A stretch of DNA of 64,000 nt, from positions 669,001-733,000 of the forward strand of contig CALYLW010000133.1 in the NCBI GenBank assembly GCA_944989445.1, written 5' to 3'. The notes beneath the pieces are model-generated. The model worked only from the letters and a program-made list of their open reading frames with translations, was not told the origin of the DNA and made no database searches. The DNA is from Ampullaceana balthica (lineage: Eukaryota > Mollusca > Gastropoda > Lymnaeidae). A program made the translations under genes and the position numbers. Of the stretch, positions 53,405 through 64,000 are shown piece by piece; positions within the stretch are counted from its first letter, which is position 1; every line of letters starts with the position of its first letter.

Positions 53405-53815
53405 GTATTTTATTATAACTCTGGACAGACCGTGGGTTAGGGGGTAGGGTCTCTGGACAGACCAGCGGTGTAAGGGGGGCAGGTAGGGTCTCTTGACAGA
53501 CGGAGGTTGGTAATGTTGTTATAACGATATTTTTGATGTGATACACATGTATGGTCGGTCGAGACGGCGGGTCTCTCGACAAACTGCAGTGGAGGTAATG
53601 TAGGGTCTCGCGACAGACCGCGGTGTTAGGGGAGGGGGAGTTAGGGTCTCTACAGACCGCGGTGTGGGGGGGGAGGTATTGTATCTGGAAAGACCGCAGT
53701 TTGAGGGGTAGGGTCTTTGAAGAGACCGTGGTGGTGGGGGTAGGGTATCTGGGCAGACTGCGGTGCTGAGGGGGGGAGGTAGGGTCTCTAGACATACGGG
53801 GGTGGGTAATGGTGT
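53405..53815. repeat. Minisatellite with GGGTCTCT-GACAGACC units
   Basis: About ten diverged units of roughly 35-50 bases built on GTAGGGTCTCTnGACAGACCGCGGTG and G-runs. GC-rich in an AT-rich setting. Open frames across it on both strands are repeat artefacts. Confidence 0.75.
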
Positions 53816-55682
53816 GATGTCCTACCATGAACTTCACAGATCACCCTACACTAATTCCTGTCATTGGACGGGCTTTGTTGCTAGTATATTAATATATGAA
53901 AGAAAAAAATATATAATGGCTCTTTTTTGTCTTAACATTATTATTATTTATAATTAATATTTTTTTATTATTTATCATTAATATTTATAAAAGAAGTTTT
54001 TCCTTGGGTGTGTTACTCAACACCTAGAGAATTCGTCTTGTCAACATTTTTTAAGGATTTGATGCAAATTGTTTGAAATATTAATTTTTTTCCCTTTGTT
54101 TTAAATTTTTTTTAATATATTTATTTTGTAGGCGTACACAAAGAGGGAGAAACTTTATTCATTGCAAACGTTTACAATCTATGGGGACATTTAATCGTGT
54201 TTTTTTATCACAAGGGTCATCAAACTTTGTCCCGCGCGCATGATCAATGAGAAAGCTTGAAACCTGTTGAAATATTCTCTGGCGCTGGATGAGTCTAATG
54301 ATCTCTCAAGCACGTCAGAACTTCAAATTTAGCGTTTCAATGAGTTAAGATAAAAATAATGAACTGGATAAAAGCCCATAGTTGGATACATGTATCTATT
54401 AATAGAATATTCTTGATTATTACAGCATTACTGCGACTGAGTTATATTAATAATGGGATAGGACTTTCTTTGAAAATGTTAGCTGTTAATGGGAGCTAAT
54501 GATGTAACGACTTAATGAGGTATTAGATGGAGCAATAAGATCATCACGCTGGTTTAATATTAAAGAGGACATATTTTACCTACTGTTCTGAAAACACGTT
54601 TTAACCCCAAAGCAGTAATTACGCTTGACAATATTTTATTTTAAATGCAGACTTTTATGTATATATAGATATAATATATATATATACATATATATGTGGC
54701 GTAAATCAATGATTCGGTGATGATTCTATGGCTATAATGGTTTTTTGCTATATTTTTTAAAAAAATATATAAGAATTTATTACTATAAAAATGTGTTTTA
54801 GAGAAAAGACGATTAGTATATTGTATTTATCAATAACACGGAAGTACGCTTGTCCTGGGAGGATTAAATAGAGGAGATATATGTTGTCTCGTACATGTTT
54901 ACTTTTACTATACACCATTACCAGTGGATTCAGAATTAGCATTATAATAAACATTTATGGATTGAATCAAACTTTTTTTTTCAATTAGCCTTTTTTGAGC
55001 AGCTATCAAATATTACTTGAATAAATAAAGGCTGAATGCTTATGCTTTTGTAAATATATTTTTATATTATTTTTTAGTCGAACACATCAGACATTAGCAG
55101 TGGTTTATTTCAGTGCACCTTGTCTTTCAATGATTACTTGGTGTTAGTCTCAGATAAGCACACATAGCCTACGCAGAAAAACACACACACTGAAATACAC
55201 ATGCTTACACTCACACACACATAATCCCTACAGTATTTTAATGTAGGCTCTCAAGTTTTGTTTGTATACAAAGTCTTATAAATATATATTCATTATACCA
55301 ATAGCAGACGCATAAACTAATTTTTTTATAAAGCTTATATAAGAAAAGAGTGACATTGAGGGCCTCCTGTCCCATTCACAGAAATATGTACAATTCTCTT
55401 CAGCTGTTCGGAGTTACAAAACATGCACTATTAGAAGTATTTAGTTTCTAAATGAACAATATAGCTTCTTTTTAACCTTCGGATATCTCATAAGTAAATT
55501 TAACCTTACAGGCGGACAATCTTTAAGGGAGAATTAATAAAAGTTTAAAAAAACACACACAAAAAACAACTGAAATGGCTAGGACACGACGCAACATCTT
55601 TAGGTCTCAAACAGACTTTTATGCAAGGCACATTCAAGGAAGATAGAATAAATAGAAGTAAAACAAAGATTTTTAAAAACCA

Positions 55683-56345
55683 CGTTTTTATAAGCGGACT
55701 AAAAAGAAGAAAATAATTTAAAACTTATAAGTTCAAGTACTTTGATTTAATATGACTAAAAACGTGGGGCGGGCGCTTATGAGGTTTAACATATGCAGCT
55801 CGCTCATACTCTCACTTATATATCTCTCTTTTGCCTTCTAAATTAGAAATCTTTAAATTTTATACCAAACACCACGTTTTTAGTCATATTAAATCAAAGT
55901 ACTTGAACTTATAAGTTTTAAATTATTTTCTTATTTTTAGTCTCTTTTTTACTTCTTTTTATTTTATTCTTTTTAGTCCACTTATAACAACCTGGTTTTT
56001 TAAAATATTTTTTAACTCTATTTATTTTACCAAACACCTCACAAGCGCCCGCCCAACGTTTTAAAAACATTGTGATGTGGTCACGGGGTGAACTCATGGA
56101 TGTCAACAAAAGCAGACTGTTACAGATGCTTATATATAGACTGTAGATAAACTAAAAAGTTCAATAATTTAATAACGGTACATTCGATCGATATGAAATT
56201 TCGATACTATGTATTGTCGTCCAAGATCTATTTGTGGTCAAATTTTCAGATCTCTAGGACCATCAGAAAGGGTTCAATTTTACGTTGGCAGATTTGAGAA
56301 AATCTTGGACAAACAAACAATGTCCAACGAAAGCGAGTTAATAAA
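55683..56345 (+). mobile_element. Foldback/MITE-type repeat, family D copy 2
   Basis: Arms at 55692-55770 and 55872-55945 are almost perfect reverse complements of about 75 bases around a loop of about 100 bases. It is followed by the same right part as at 49975-50290, ending in AAACAAACAATG. Confidence 0.65.
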
Positions 56346-56884
56346 AACGTGGTAAAAAAAAGGGCAGGCAAGAGGGGAGATGGGTGGAAAAAAATCAATA
56401 ATGTTGATCCTTAAACATTTTTTTAAAAATGTGTATCTCAAAGACAACATCTTTTATTATACTACCATTGTCAACGGAATTAAATCATTTTCTTCAGATA
56501 TCGATTAACTAACTCACCAATTAATTGAAAAAATACACCGTGGTAATGAAATAATCTACAGCTGTTACCATTCATCAAGAATCACTATTTATTGGTCAAA
56601 TTTGATTTGCTTAATAATTGAAATTTTAATTAACCTTGCCCGATATAAGATCAACTTTTGAACAAAACGTAATGCGTTATGCAAATGACACACTTGTTTA
56701 TAAATTCAAATTAATTTTATGTTTTATATTTTGTGGCTAAAACTAATTTTTTTATTCAATGCCAAATTTGCATTTTGTTCATTTTAATTTCATTTTACCA
56801 GATCTTAGCTATATAGACGTATTTCTATACAGAGGACTAAACTCCGTGCTACCTACGCTCTGGTAGTAACGTATTGGGAAGTGA

Positions 56885-57075
56885 CGCAGCGTTCACAGGC
56901 CACGACCACGCAATTCCCAGTCACCTGTTTCCCTAACTTGTGTCAAGTAACCATTCGGAGCTGGGTGGACACAGGGACAATTTGAGCCCCGGGAGATAAT
57001 CACTGCCTTCACGGTGATTTGAACATGTGACGCTCGGTTCGCCAGCAGAGCACGCGATCGAATATCCTCGCCCAA
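56885..57075 (-). mobile_element. tRNA-derived SINE, molluscan type
   Basis: The minus strand begins with a tRNA-like part (GTTCAAATC B-box word), then a central part with GTGTCCACCCAGCTCCGAATGG and TGACACAAGTTAGGGAAA. That resembles the conserved central domain of widespread molluscan SINEs as I remember them. The family name is not assigned. Confidence 0.5.
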
Positions 57076-57454
57076 TAGTTTTTGTTTAGTATTAAGTTGG
57101 CGACATAAAATGTTTAATGTAATTTAATTATTTTAAAAGTAAGTATTTAATAACATTTATTTTTTGTTCTGAATTGCTTCTATGTTAATATGATATTATA
57201 AGTTTTTAAGTTGTCACTTTAATCTATTATAAGCTTGCATTTATGTACATTTTATTTTAAAATAAATAAACTTCAGGCTATTAATTTTCTTTAATTTATT
57301 ATTCGTATTATTATTATTTTTTTTTATAAATATGCTTGTTCCATATTATTTGAATTTAAATTATGTTAGTTCTATTGAAAGAACATTAATTTTGCATAAA
57401 CGGTAAATGAATTTCAAAACGTGACAACTTAAGTATTTTATCTCATCTGTTACA

Positions 57455-57985
57455 TATTTCTTATACAGAAGATTATTGCGTCCTATGCGTATCCATTGTT
57501 TATGTTCACTCTTGCATTTTTGCTAGAATTTAAATGTTGATTGAGTGTTTATTTTCCTGGTTTTCTTAGGCAACCTAATTCAAGTCCTTGTTTCGGACGT
57601 GGAGAACGTTAATTCAAATAAAGGTCTCACCAAAGTTGTCTAGCATTCAGTTTTATATTCTTATTACATCTGAAAAAGTTTCTTTTTATAAACCTAAAAT
57701 TGTGTTGTTGTTTTAAACTACTTCATTGACATGTGGATGCTATGACAATTTCTCTTTTATCACTACTCCTTAGTACTTTGTGTCTTAATTTGGATTAGTT
57801 ACTTTCCACGAATAACATAATTTGCATTCATTTTTTTTCTTTTTCTTTGTAACTCTTAAACAGTCGATATTTTTCTGGTTGGAAAGACACACACCAATCA
57901 GTTTCCAATTGTATTAATTTATTATGGTCTTTTTTTTTAAGAGGAAGATTTTTGTAAGAACTAATTACTTCTGCCTATCTAAAAG
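57455..57985 (-). mobile_element. Degenerate CR1-like LINE 3' fragment
   Basis: Starts with TTATACAGAAGATTATTGCGTCCTA, as in the 3' end of the 11060-12775 element, and keeps scattered matches through the next 500 bases. No reading frame is left. Confidence 0.6.
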
Positions 57986-59275
57986 TAATCGAAATTTAAA
58001 AAAAAAGAATTATTTATGATACTAATCGTGCAGAATCATTTAATTAATGTATATGTTGAAGAATGGTTTATCCTTAATTATTGATTGTGTTTAGTATATT
58101 TTTTTAAAATTGCTACCAATCATACCATTATAATTTGTTGAATTGTTCAAAAAGTAAATTGAACTTTTAACACTTTTTTGGGAGGTTGAAGGAGGGGTAT
58201 GGGGGCAAGTAACTTTTATGTTAATATTGTTACTAGAGTAAAATTAAATATTTGTCTATAAAATATAAGCGTAGGACGCAATAATCTTCTGTATAGAAGG
58301 AGCGTCTGTAAACAGATAAAATAAGTTAGATAAGATAATATACAATGTTATGTTATTTAGATATGTTTTTATTTCTCTAAATTTGTGCCTTCACCAATTA
58401 AAATAAATATATGATTTTTATTAATGCCAGATGGTAAGTGATAAATATAAAATTTGTTAAGAACTATTTAAATGTTTTAAAAAAAAATATATACGTTTAG
58501 TAATATTAAAAGCTATAAGCAATGCCACAGAATAAATAATTTGTCATTTTGTGGCCTAAGCATACACACACACACACATTGATATTAGTAAAGTGTGTTG
58601 TTTTTTTTTAAATTTTTGTTGTTGTTTTTTTTGTTGTTTTTTTTGTGTGCTTTAATTGAATCCACAATTGTACTTCATTTGTTTGTTTTTTGTTTTATTT
58701 TTGCGTCTTTTTTGTTTTTTGTTTTTATTTTCTCTAAGTTTATAAAAAATTTAAATTAAATACCTGTTCACAACTTCGACTTCAGTTTTCAAGAAGAGGA
58801 AAACATTCTAGATGGGGACGTGGCTTCACATTTAATTGAAAATTAGTATATTTTCATTAGTAAATAGTAGAACGCAATATTTATATATATTATATATTAA
58901 TAGTAATACTATATTTAAATAAAAAAAGGAAAAATACATTATAAATGCCTAGAACAACATTAAATTGGTCAATGATTGAATAATTAATTTATTGTTTAGT
59001 ATAGTATTGAGTATTGTTTATGACTTATGATCATGATTAAATGAATTTAATGATTGTATCGACAGTGATTGAACAAAATAGTTAATAGTAACATGATAGC
59101 ATTTTATAGAGGATTTAAAGCAGACCCAACTTTACATTTTTCCAATATTAAATTACGTTTCAGTACAAATATAATTATTACAATTAGACTAGAAATATTT
59201 CACTTGAACTTGAGTCCAATTCGCCAATTCACTTTAAATTTTAAATCAAATGGTGTTTGAAAATTAGAAATGAAT
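57985..59275. other. AT-rich intergenic DNA with a LINE tail
   Basis: Contains a detached LINE 3' end at 58262-58345 (GACGCAATAATCTTCTGTATAGAAGG, then GATAA-type repeats). No gene is seen. Confidence 0.5.
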
Positions 59276-60545
59276 TTCTAAGTTCGGCTTTAGAAAAAAC
59301 AGATCATGTGAAACACAATTAATAGGTTTAATAGATGAACTATAAAAATGCTTAGACAATAAATTCAATAATAATCAAGTCAAATAGACACAATATTACA
59401 AGATTTCTCAAAAAAATTTGACAAAGTTCACCACCTTAGTTTACTTAAAAAACTTAAATACTTTGGATAAAATTGGAATCTCAAGTCCCTTACAACACTG
59501 GATCGAAGACTTCCTTTTGGGTAGGGAGCAAACTGTAATTGTAATAATTAATGGATCTAAATCTGCACCAATAAATGTTAAATCAGGTAGTTCCACAAGG
59601 AACTGGGCTAGGTCACTTATTTTTTTAAATTTATATAAATGATTTATCCAACAAAATCTCAACAGGAACAAAAGTTAGGTTATTTACTGATGATTGCATC
59701 ATCTAAAGAACAATTAAATCAGAAAAAGATAGCAAAATTTTACAAAACGACTTAGATGAATTGACAAAATGGGAAACTAACTGGAGTATGTCTTTCCACC
59801 CAGAAAAGTGTCAACTGTTAAGAGTAACAAAGAAAAAGAAACAAATAAATTCAAAATATTTCATTCATGGAAATGAACTAACCCAAACTAAAGATGCAAA
59901 ATACTTAGGAGTCATAATAAATGAGAAACTATCATGGAAATTCTCATGTCAATGAAGATATTAAAAAATCAAACAAAACCTTAGGCTTTATAAAAAGAAA
60001 CTTTTACACATGTAATTGAGATATAAAACTAAAATGCTACCTCCCTTTGGTGAGACCTGTACTAGAATATGCATCTTCTGTATGAGACCCATCCACCAAA
60101 GAAAACATTTATAAACTAGAACTAATTCAAAAAAGAGCTGCCAGATTCATTACTGGAGAATATTCAAAGCTGACAAGAATAACACCATTAGTTAAATCAT
60201 TAAACCTTGAAAAACTAGACAATAGAAGAACCAAGAGTAAAGTAGTAATAATACATAAAGCAATTTATTCTAATTTAGAAATAAAACACAAAGTTAACTT
60301 AATACAACCCTCAGATAAAAACAACTTTCTTATTCCGTATGCAAGAACAAACACATACAAATTTTCGTTCTTCCGGTCTGGAATTCGGGCATGGAATGGG
60401 TTGCCTGAAGAAACCAGGAAAACCAACACTTTATCAATATTTAAATCTCTAATAAAAATGCAGGACTAAACACAAACCATAGATATGCTTATGGCGCAAT
60501 AATCTTCTGTATAGAAGGAGTGTCTGTAACCGATAAGATAATTGA
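59275..60545 (+). mobile_element. CR1/jockey-like LINE, 5'-truncated, plus strand
   Basis: The reading gives [31 protein letters not shown], a DDCII box with stops, [20 protein letters not shown] and [15 protein letters not shown]. Further on it reads FSFFRSGIRAWNGLP and ends in CTTCTGTATAGAAGGAGTGTCTG plus GATAAGATAA. Many stops and frameshifts. Same family as 11060-12775. Confidence 0.85.
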
Positions 60546-61635
60546 GACCCAGGATATGAGGACAAAAAAAGCAAAAATAAAAAAAAATTTCATAAGAGAA
60601 AATGATGGATGTAAGTGCCAATTTTTGTCTAAACCCCTAGACTTCCTATTGTATACATTTATACATAATGCACTCTGATTTTTTTCATGTGCATTGTTTT
60701 TTCCCTACTACTTAACTTGGACCCCACCAAAATTCTGATCTCACTACATTTACACTGACAGAACCTATCAGCTTAATACCTTAGGATTAATGGACCGATA
60801 AACTAGGTACCAATCTTGGTGATAGAAATGTAGACAATTTTTAAATATAAATTTGTATAATTCAGAAAACTTAAGCATTGTTGTGTGTTTATGTGTGTGT
60901 GGGGGAGGGGGGGGGGTAATTTAAAACTAAGCTGTCCTGTCTATTCAAGGATAAAATATGGTTTTTGGATTTCCAATTAAAACACAGCAGCTTTTTATTT
61001 GATTTTATTATCACTATTTAGTTTTTATTAATTTAGGAGGGCTTTTGTCAAAATGTTGTGTTTTTTTTTGGTACTATATTATAGGGCCTACATATAACAT
61101 TCTAAACAACTTTTTTTGTCTTGTAAATTCATTGAATTCTTAACATATCTGATCTTTTTTCTATAGTTTTTTTCAAGTAACTGCAGACATTCTTTCTTAA
61201 AGTATTTAAAAATAAATAAACATGTACAGTTTGATTGTTTCTTTAGGATAAATGTTCAAATTATAAAACTAAAAGAATTAATTCTTTTAGTATGGAAATA
61301 AATAATTGATAACCCTACTCTAAAGAGTCATAGAAAATTCATGTCAGAAACCAATTGTCTTTGACTATACATATTTATTAACCTTATAACTTTCAATGCT
61401 GCCAAAATATTACATTTAAAAAAAAATTAAATAACAGTTTAACAGATTAGTTGTTTCTCAAGTTCATTTAATGTAATTTTAATTTATTGATGATTGTCTG
61501 CTTGATGCAATTTTACATTAGATACAATCTAAATTCGAATATAATATTATTCTTATAAATTTTTGTGTTGTTTTTTTTTACCATTTTCAGATTTATTTGT
61601 AAAAATTGTTTTCTCTTGTTGAAAAGGAAGCAGAA
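60546..61635. other. Intergenic DNA before the small secreted gene
   Basis: AT-rich; I see no element ends or coding sequence. Confidence 0.5.
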
Positions 61636-62797
61636 ATGGTAAAATCAAATATCCTGGCTTTCAGCAGATGGAAAACTGCAGCTGTCTATTTCTCGCTGTT
61701 AATTGTGAGTAGAGGTAAGATTCCTCTTTAATTATATTTACATAAAAATGAATATGCGTAATAATATGTTACATTCTAAAATACTTTGAAAAAAACAGTA
61801 GATGAAATGATATTTATTATTTACAACAACAAAAATAATGTAATCACTGTCCAAGAGATTTAAAAAGCAAGCTTTAAAAGAATGCATCCTAACGTTTAAA
61901 TTAATAAATACATTATCTTATCTGATACAGACAATGCTTCTATACAGAAGATTTTTGACAGGAATCAAATTACATATATTTTAATATTAGAATAAATTTT
62001 TAGGATGACGATAAAAAATATCATCAACAATTGTCTTGCCATTCCTTACAGCTTAAACTGCTAACTGGAATGTTTTGGTCATCCTTGTTTCATTGGTCAA
62101 TACATTCTTATATCCAAATTAGTTATTTCATACCAGAAAAATTATACATTTAACATTATATGAAACTCCACATATCTGGTATAATATACATAGACCTAAA
62201 TTACAGATATAATTTTATTACGAAAACATTATTATAATATTATGCTTACAGAAACAGAGTGGAGCCTATTGTGATAAAACAAGAACATACACGATTTTTC
62301 CCATGTCTTCTACAGTCTACAGCTGCTTTTCTAAAATTGTGTACTCTCAGTTATATATGTATATGTGCCCAAATTTATAACTTCTGCTTATCAATATTTT
62401 ATTTGACAGTATCTGGCCAGTCAGTCGTTTTAGAAAGCATGGAAGGTGTTACCACCTGCACAACCGGCCTAAGACATACCATGGACTTTTATTTGTTTAA
62501 AGGCATTGTTAATGCTACCATTGCCAAGTATTCTAATCTGATTGATTTTCTAATAAAATCAACTTCTTCCGATACCTTCAATTATGTGAGTAATTTTCAT
62601 AATTAATCTCTTTGAATTGAAGTATCTGTCAAGGATGGTATTAATTTTTCAAATTTGTTATCTCTGACATGTTTTTATGTTTTGTAATTACTCATTTAAA
62701 GTTCCAGGTGTGGATTGAAACAGGAGCAGGAAGTTCCTTGGTGTTTGCTCCTTTGAATCAGTTGCATCAAAATTGTGGAGCAGAGTGTAACAACTAA
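61636..62797 (+). CDS. Probable small secreted Cys-containing protein, three exons
   Basis: Exons 61636-61714, 62410-62585 and 62708-62797 join in phase (345 nt, 114 residues). The first exon is a clear signal peptide (AAVYFSLLIV core) with a GTAAGA donor. The second has a TTTGACAG acceptor and GTGAGT donor and codes a polar segment with one Cys and an NAT site. The third follows TTCCAG and ends in NCGAECNN and TAA. An acceptor six bases earlier (62702) would add two residues. I recognise no family. Splicing is inferred from motifs only, so the gene could be wrong or could be the start of a longer one. Confidence 0.42.
61915..61960 (-). mobile_element. CR1-like LINE 3' tail fragment
   Basis: TTATCTTATCTGATACAGAC...TTCTATACAGAAG is the reverse of the LINE 3' end seen at 11060 and 60545. 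It lies in the first intron of the small secreted gene. Confidence 0.65.
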
Positions 62798-64000
62798 TAC
62801 ACATTTTAAGAAAGTTTGAATACTTTATTTTTATTTGAGAAAATTCTTCCACTAAGATTGCAACAAAGCATGTTAGTACATCATGGGTAGTTTTACTGCT
62901 ATAAAAGAAAGCATTCATTCATTCATTTTTAGAAACTGCTTTATTTTGTGTTACTTCAATCTGCCATTTATTTAATTGCAAAATCTAGATCAGTAAAGAA
63001 GTTTCCATTTAAGTCTCTGAGTGTCAAATATAAATTTTCCTTAAATGTCAAAGGATTATTTATGAATTCTATTAGGAATTTTTAAAAAATTTAAGGTGCT
63101 GGTAAATTTTTCGTCTGTAAATTTTTTCTAATCCTATCAGGAAAGACGATTAAAACATTGTTAATGATTGTTATGTATCGTTTTTTACAAATGTATTTTA
63201 TTATTATTATTTTTTAAAATTACACTATGTAGTTGTAAAAGTTGTGAAATTTTACCACAGGGGGATGGATATAAATGATAAGCAAAATAAAATTTATGAT
63301 TGTTATATTTATTTTAAGTATTATATATTCTGTATTAATAAATAAAGGTAAATGAATTAGATGTTGATTGCTTTGAGACAAGAAAGGGCTATATCTTATA
63401 TAAGTTTATTTTTGTTCTAGTTGGAATTTAGCTCATTCACTAATCTAAATGTGTGGCACGCTTTAGAACATCATTTAAGTTCCTTAAAGCGCCTCTTATG
63501 ATCATTTAATTTGTTGATAACTGTTGCTTCTCAAACTCTTATTTAGATAAAATTCATGCAGAATTTTATCTTTTGAAATTATTGATTGGTTTTTAGTTAA
63601 AGACACTACAAAGTGATTTGATAAATTCCGTCACTCTCATACTCATAGAAAAAACATAAATTTGTTCTTTGTAGTCTCTTTTAAAAAGGGATGTTTGAAA
63701 ATATATTTTAATTTTAAACTCTACTTTTACTGAAATAAACCCAAGAAACACTTCGCTCGCTTCAAATATCCCCCAAAAGATCTTCACATCCTTTGACTTT
63801 CACACTTTGGTCATTGGGGGGATGTTTCATGTACACTTTTGAACGTAAGACCTCACAGGCCTTATATTTTGTATCATTTCCTTCACATTATTAATTAGAA
63901 TATTGAAACAAATCATCTTTGGTTAATCTTTTGTTTTTTTGTAAATGTGAGATATAAAGGAACTCAAAGCAATTTTTTAGCACAGGCTCAGTTTCACATT
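62798..64000. other. Region after the small secreted gene
   Basis: AT-rich DNA with an AATAAA near 63284. No further exon could be supported. Confidence 0.45.

Noticed and set aside
53343..53837. 164-codon Pro/Arg/Thr-rich frame on the minus strand
   Set aside because: It lies across a GC-rich minisatellite and its repeats follow the DNA repeat unit.

Overview
The window is AT-rich animal nuclear DNA. It has long introns with standard GT/AG splice sites, many (TA)n arrays, non-LTR retrotransposon pieces and many non-autonomous DNA transposons and Helitron-like elements. The repeat content and the single-pass immunoglobulin-type receptors suggest a lophotrochozoan, most likely a mollusc and probably a gastropod. 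That assignment is an inference and not proven by the sequence.

The core is a convergent (tail-to-tail) pair of paralogous multi-exon receptor genes. The plus-strand gene (coding 3121-29871, 16 coding exons, about 1290 residues) encodes a signal peptide, ten extracellular Ig-like domains, one membrane segment and a tail of about 200 residues. The tail has two strict ITIMs 26 residues apart and several YxN motifs. The minus-strand gene (coding 51811 down to 35109, 9 coding exons, about 809 residues) has a signal peptide, six extracellular domains, a membrane segment and a 95-residue tail. That tail has six Yxx(V/L) motifs, two of which have ITAM-like spacing. Seven consecutive exons (the last six ectodomains and the membrane exon) have exactly the same length in both genes, but the tails are unrelated. 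The ectodomains are of two types. Type a is a canonical Ig with an extra Cys. Type b is a variant in which the first Cys lies near the N-terminus and the F-strand Cys is missing. The plus gene reads a-b-a-b-b-b-b-b-a-b and the minus gene b-b-b-b-a-b.

Region by region: 1-3060 is upstream intergenic DNA. 3.1-30 kb is the plus gene, whose introns hold a Ginger-like transposon, LINE fragments, hAT-like and Helitron-like elements; Helitrons make up most of the two tail introns. 30-35 kb lies between the convergent 3' ends and holds a decayed integrase element. 35-52 kb is the minus gene, with Helitron-like clusters, a hAT-like element with a BED finger, and a GATA satellite of about 900 bp in its introns. 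52-61.6 kb is repeat-rich intergenic DNA with a minisatellite, foldback elements, a SINE and a LINE. A probable three-exon gene for a small secreted protein lies at 61636-62797.

A reasonable reading is that the two receptors form an inhibitory/activating or otherwise differently signalling pair, like the paired immunoreceptors of vertebrates. Ligand, expression and signalling cannot be judged from the sequence.
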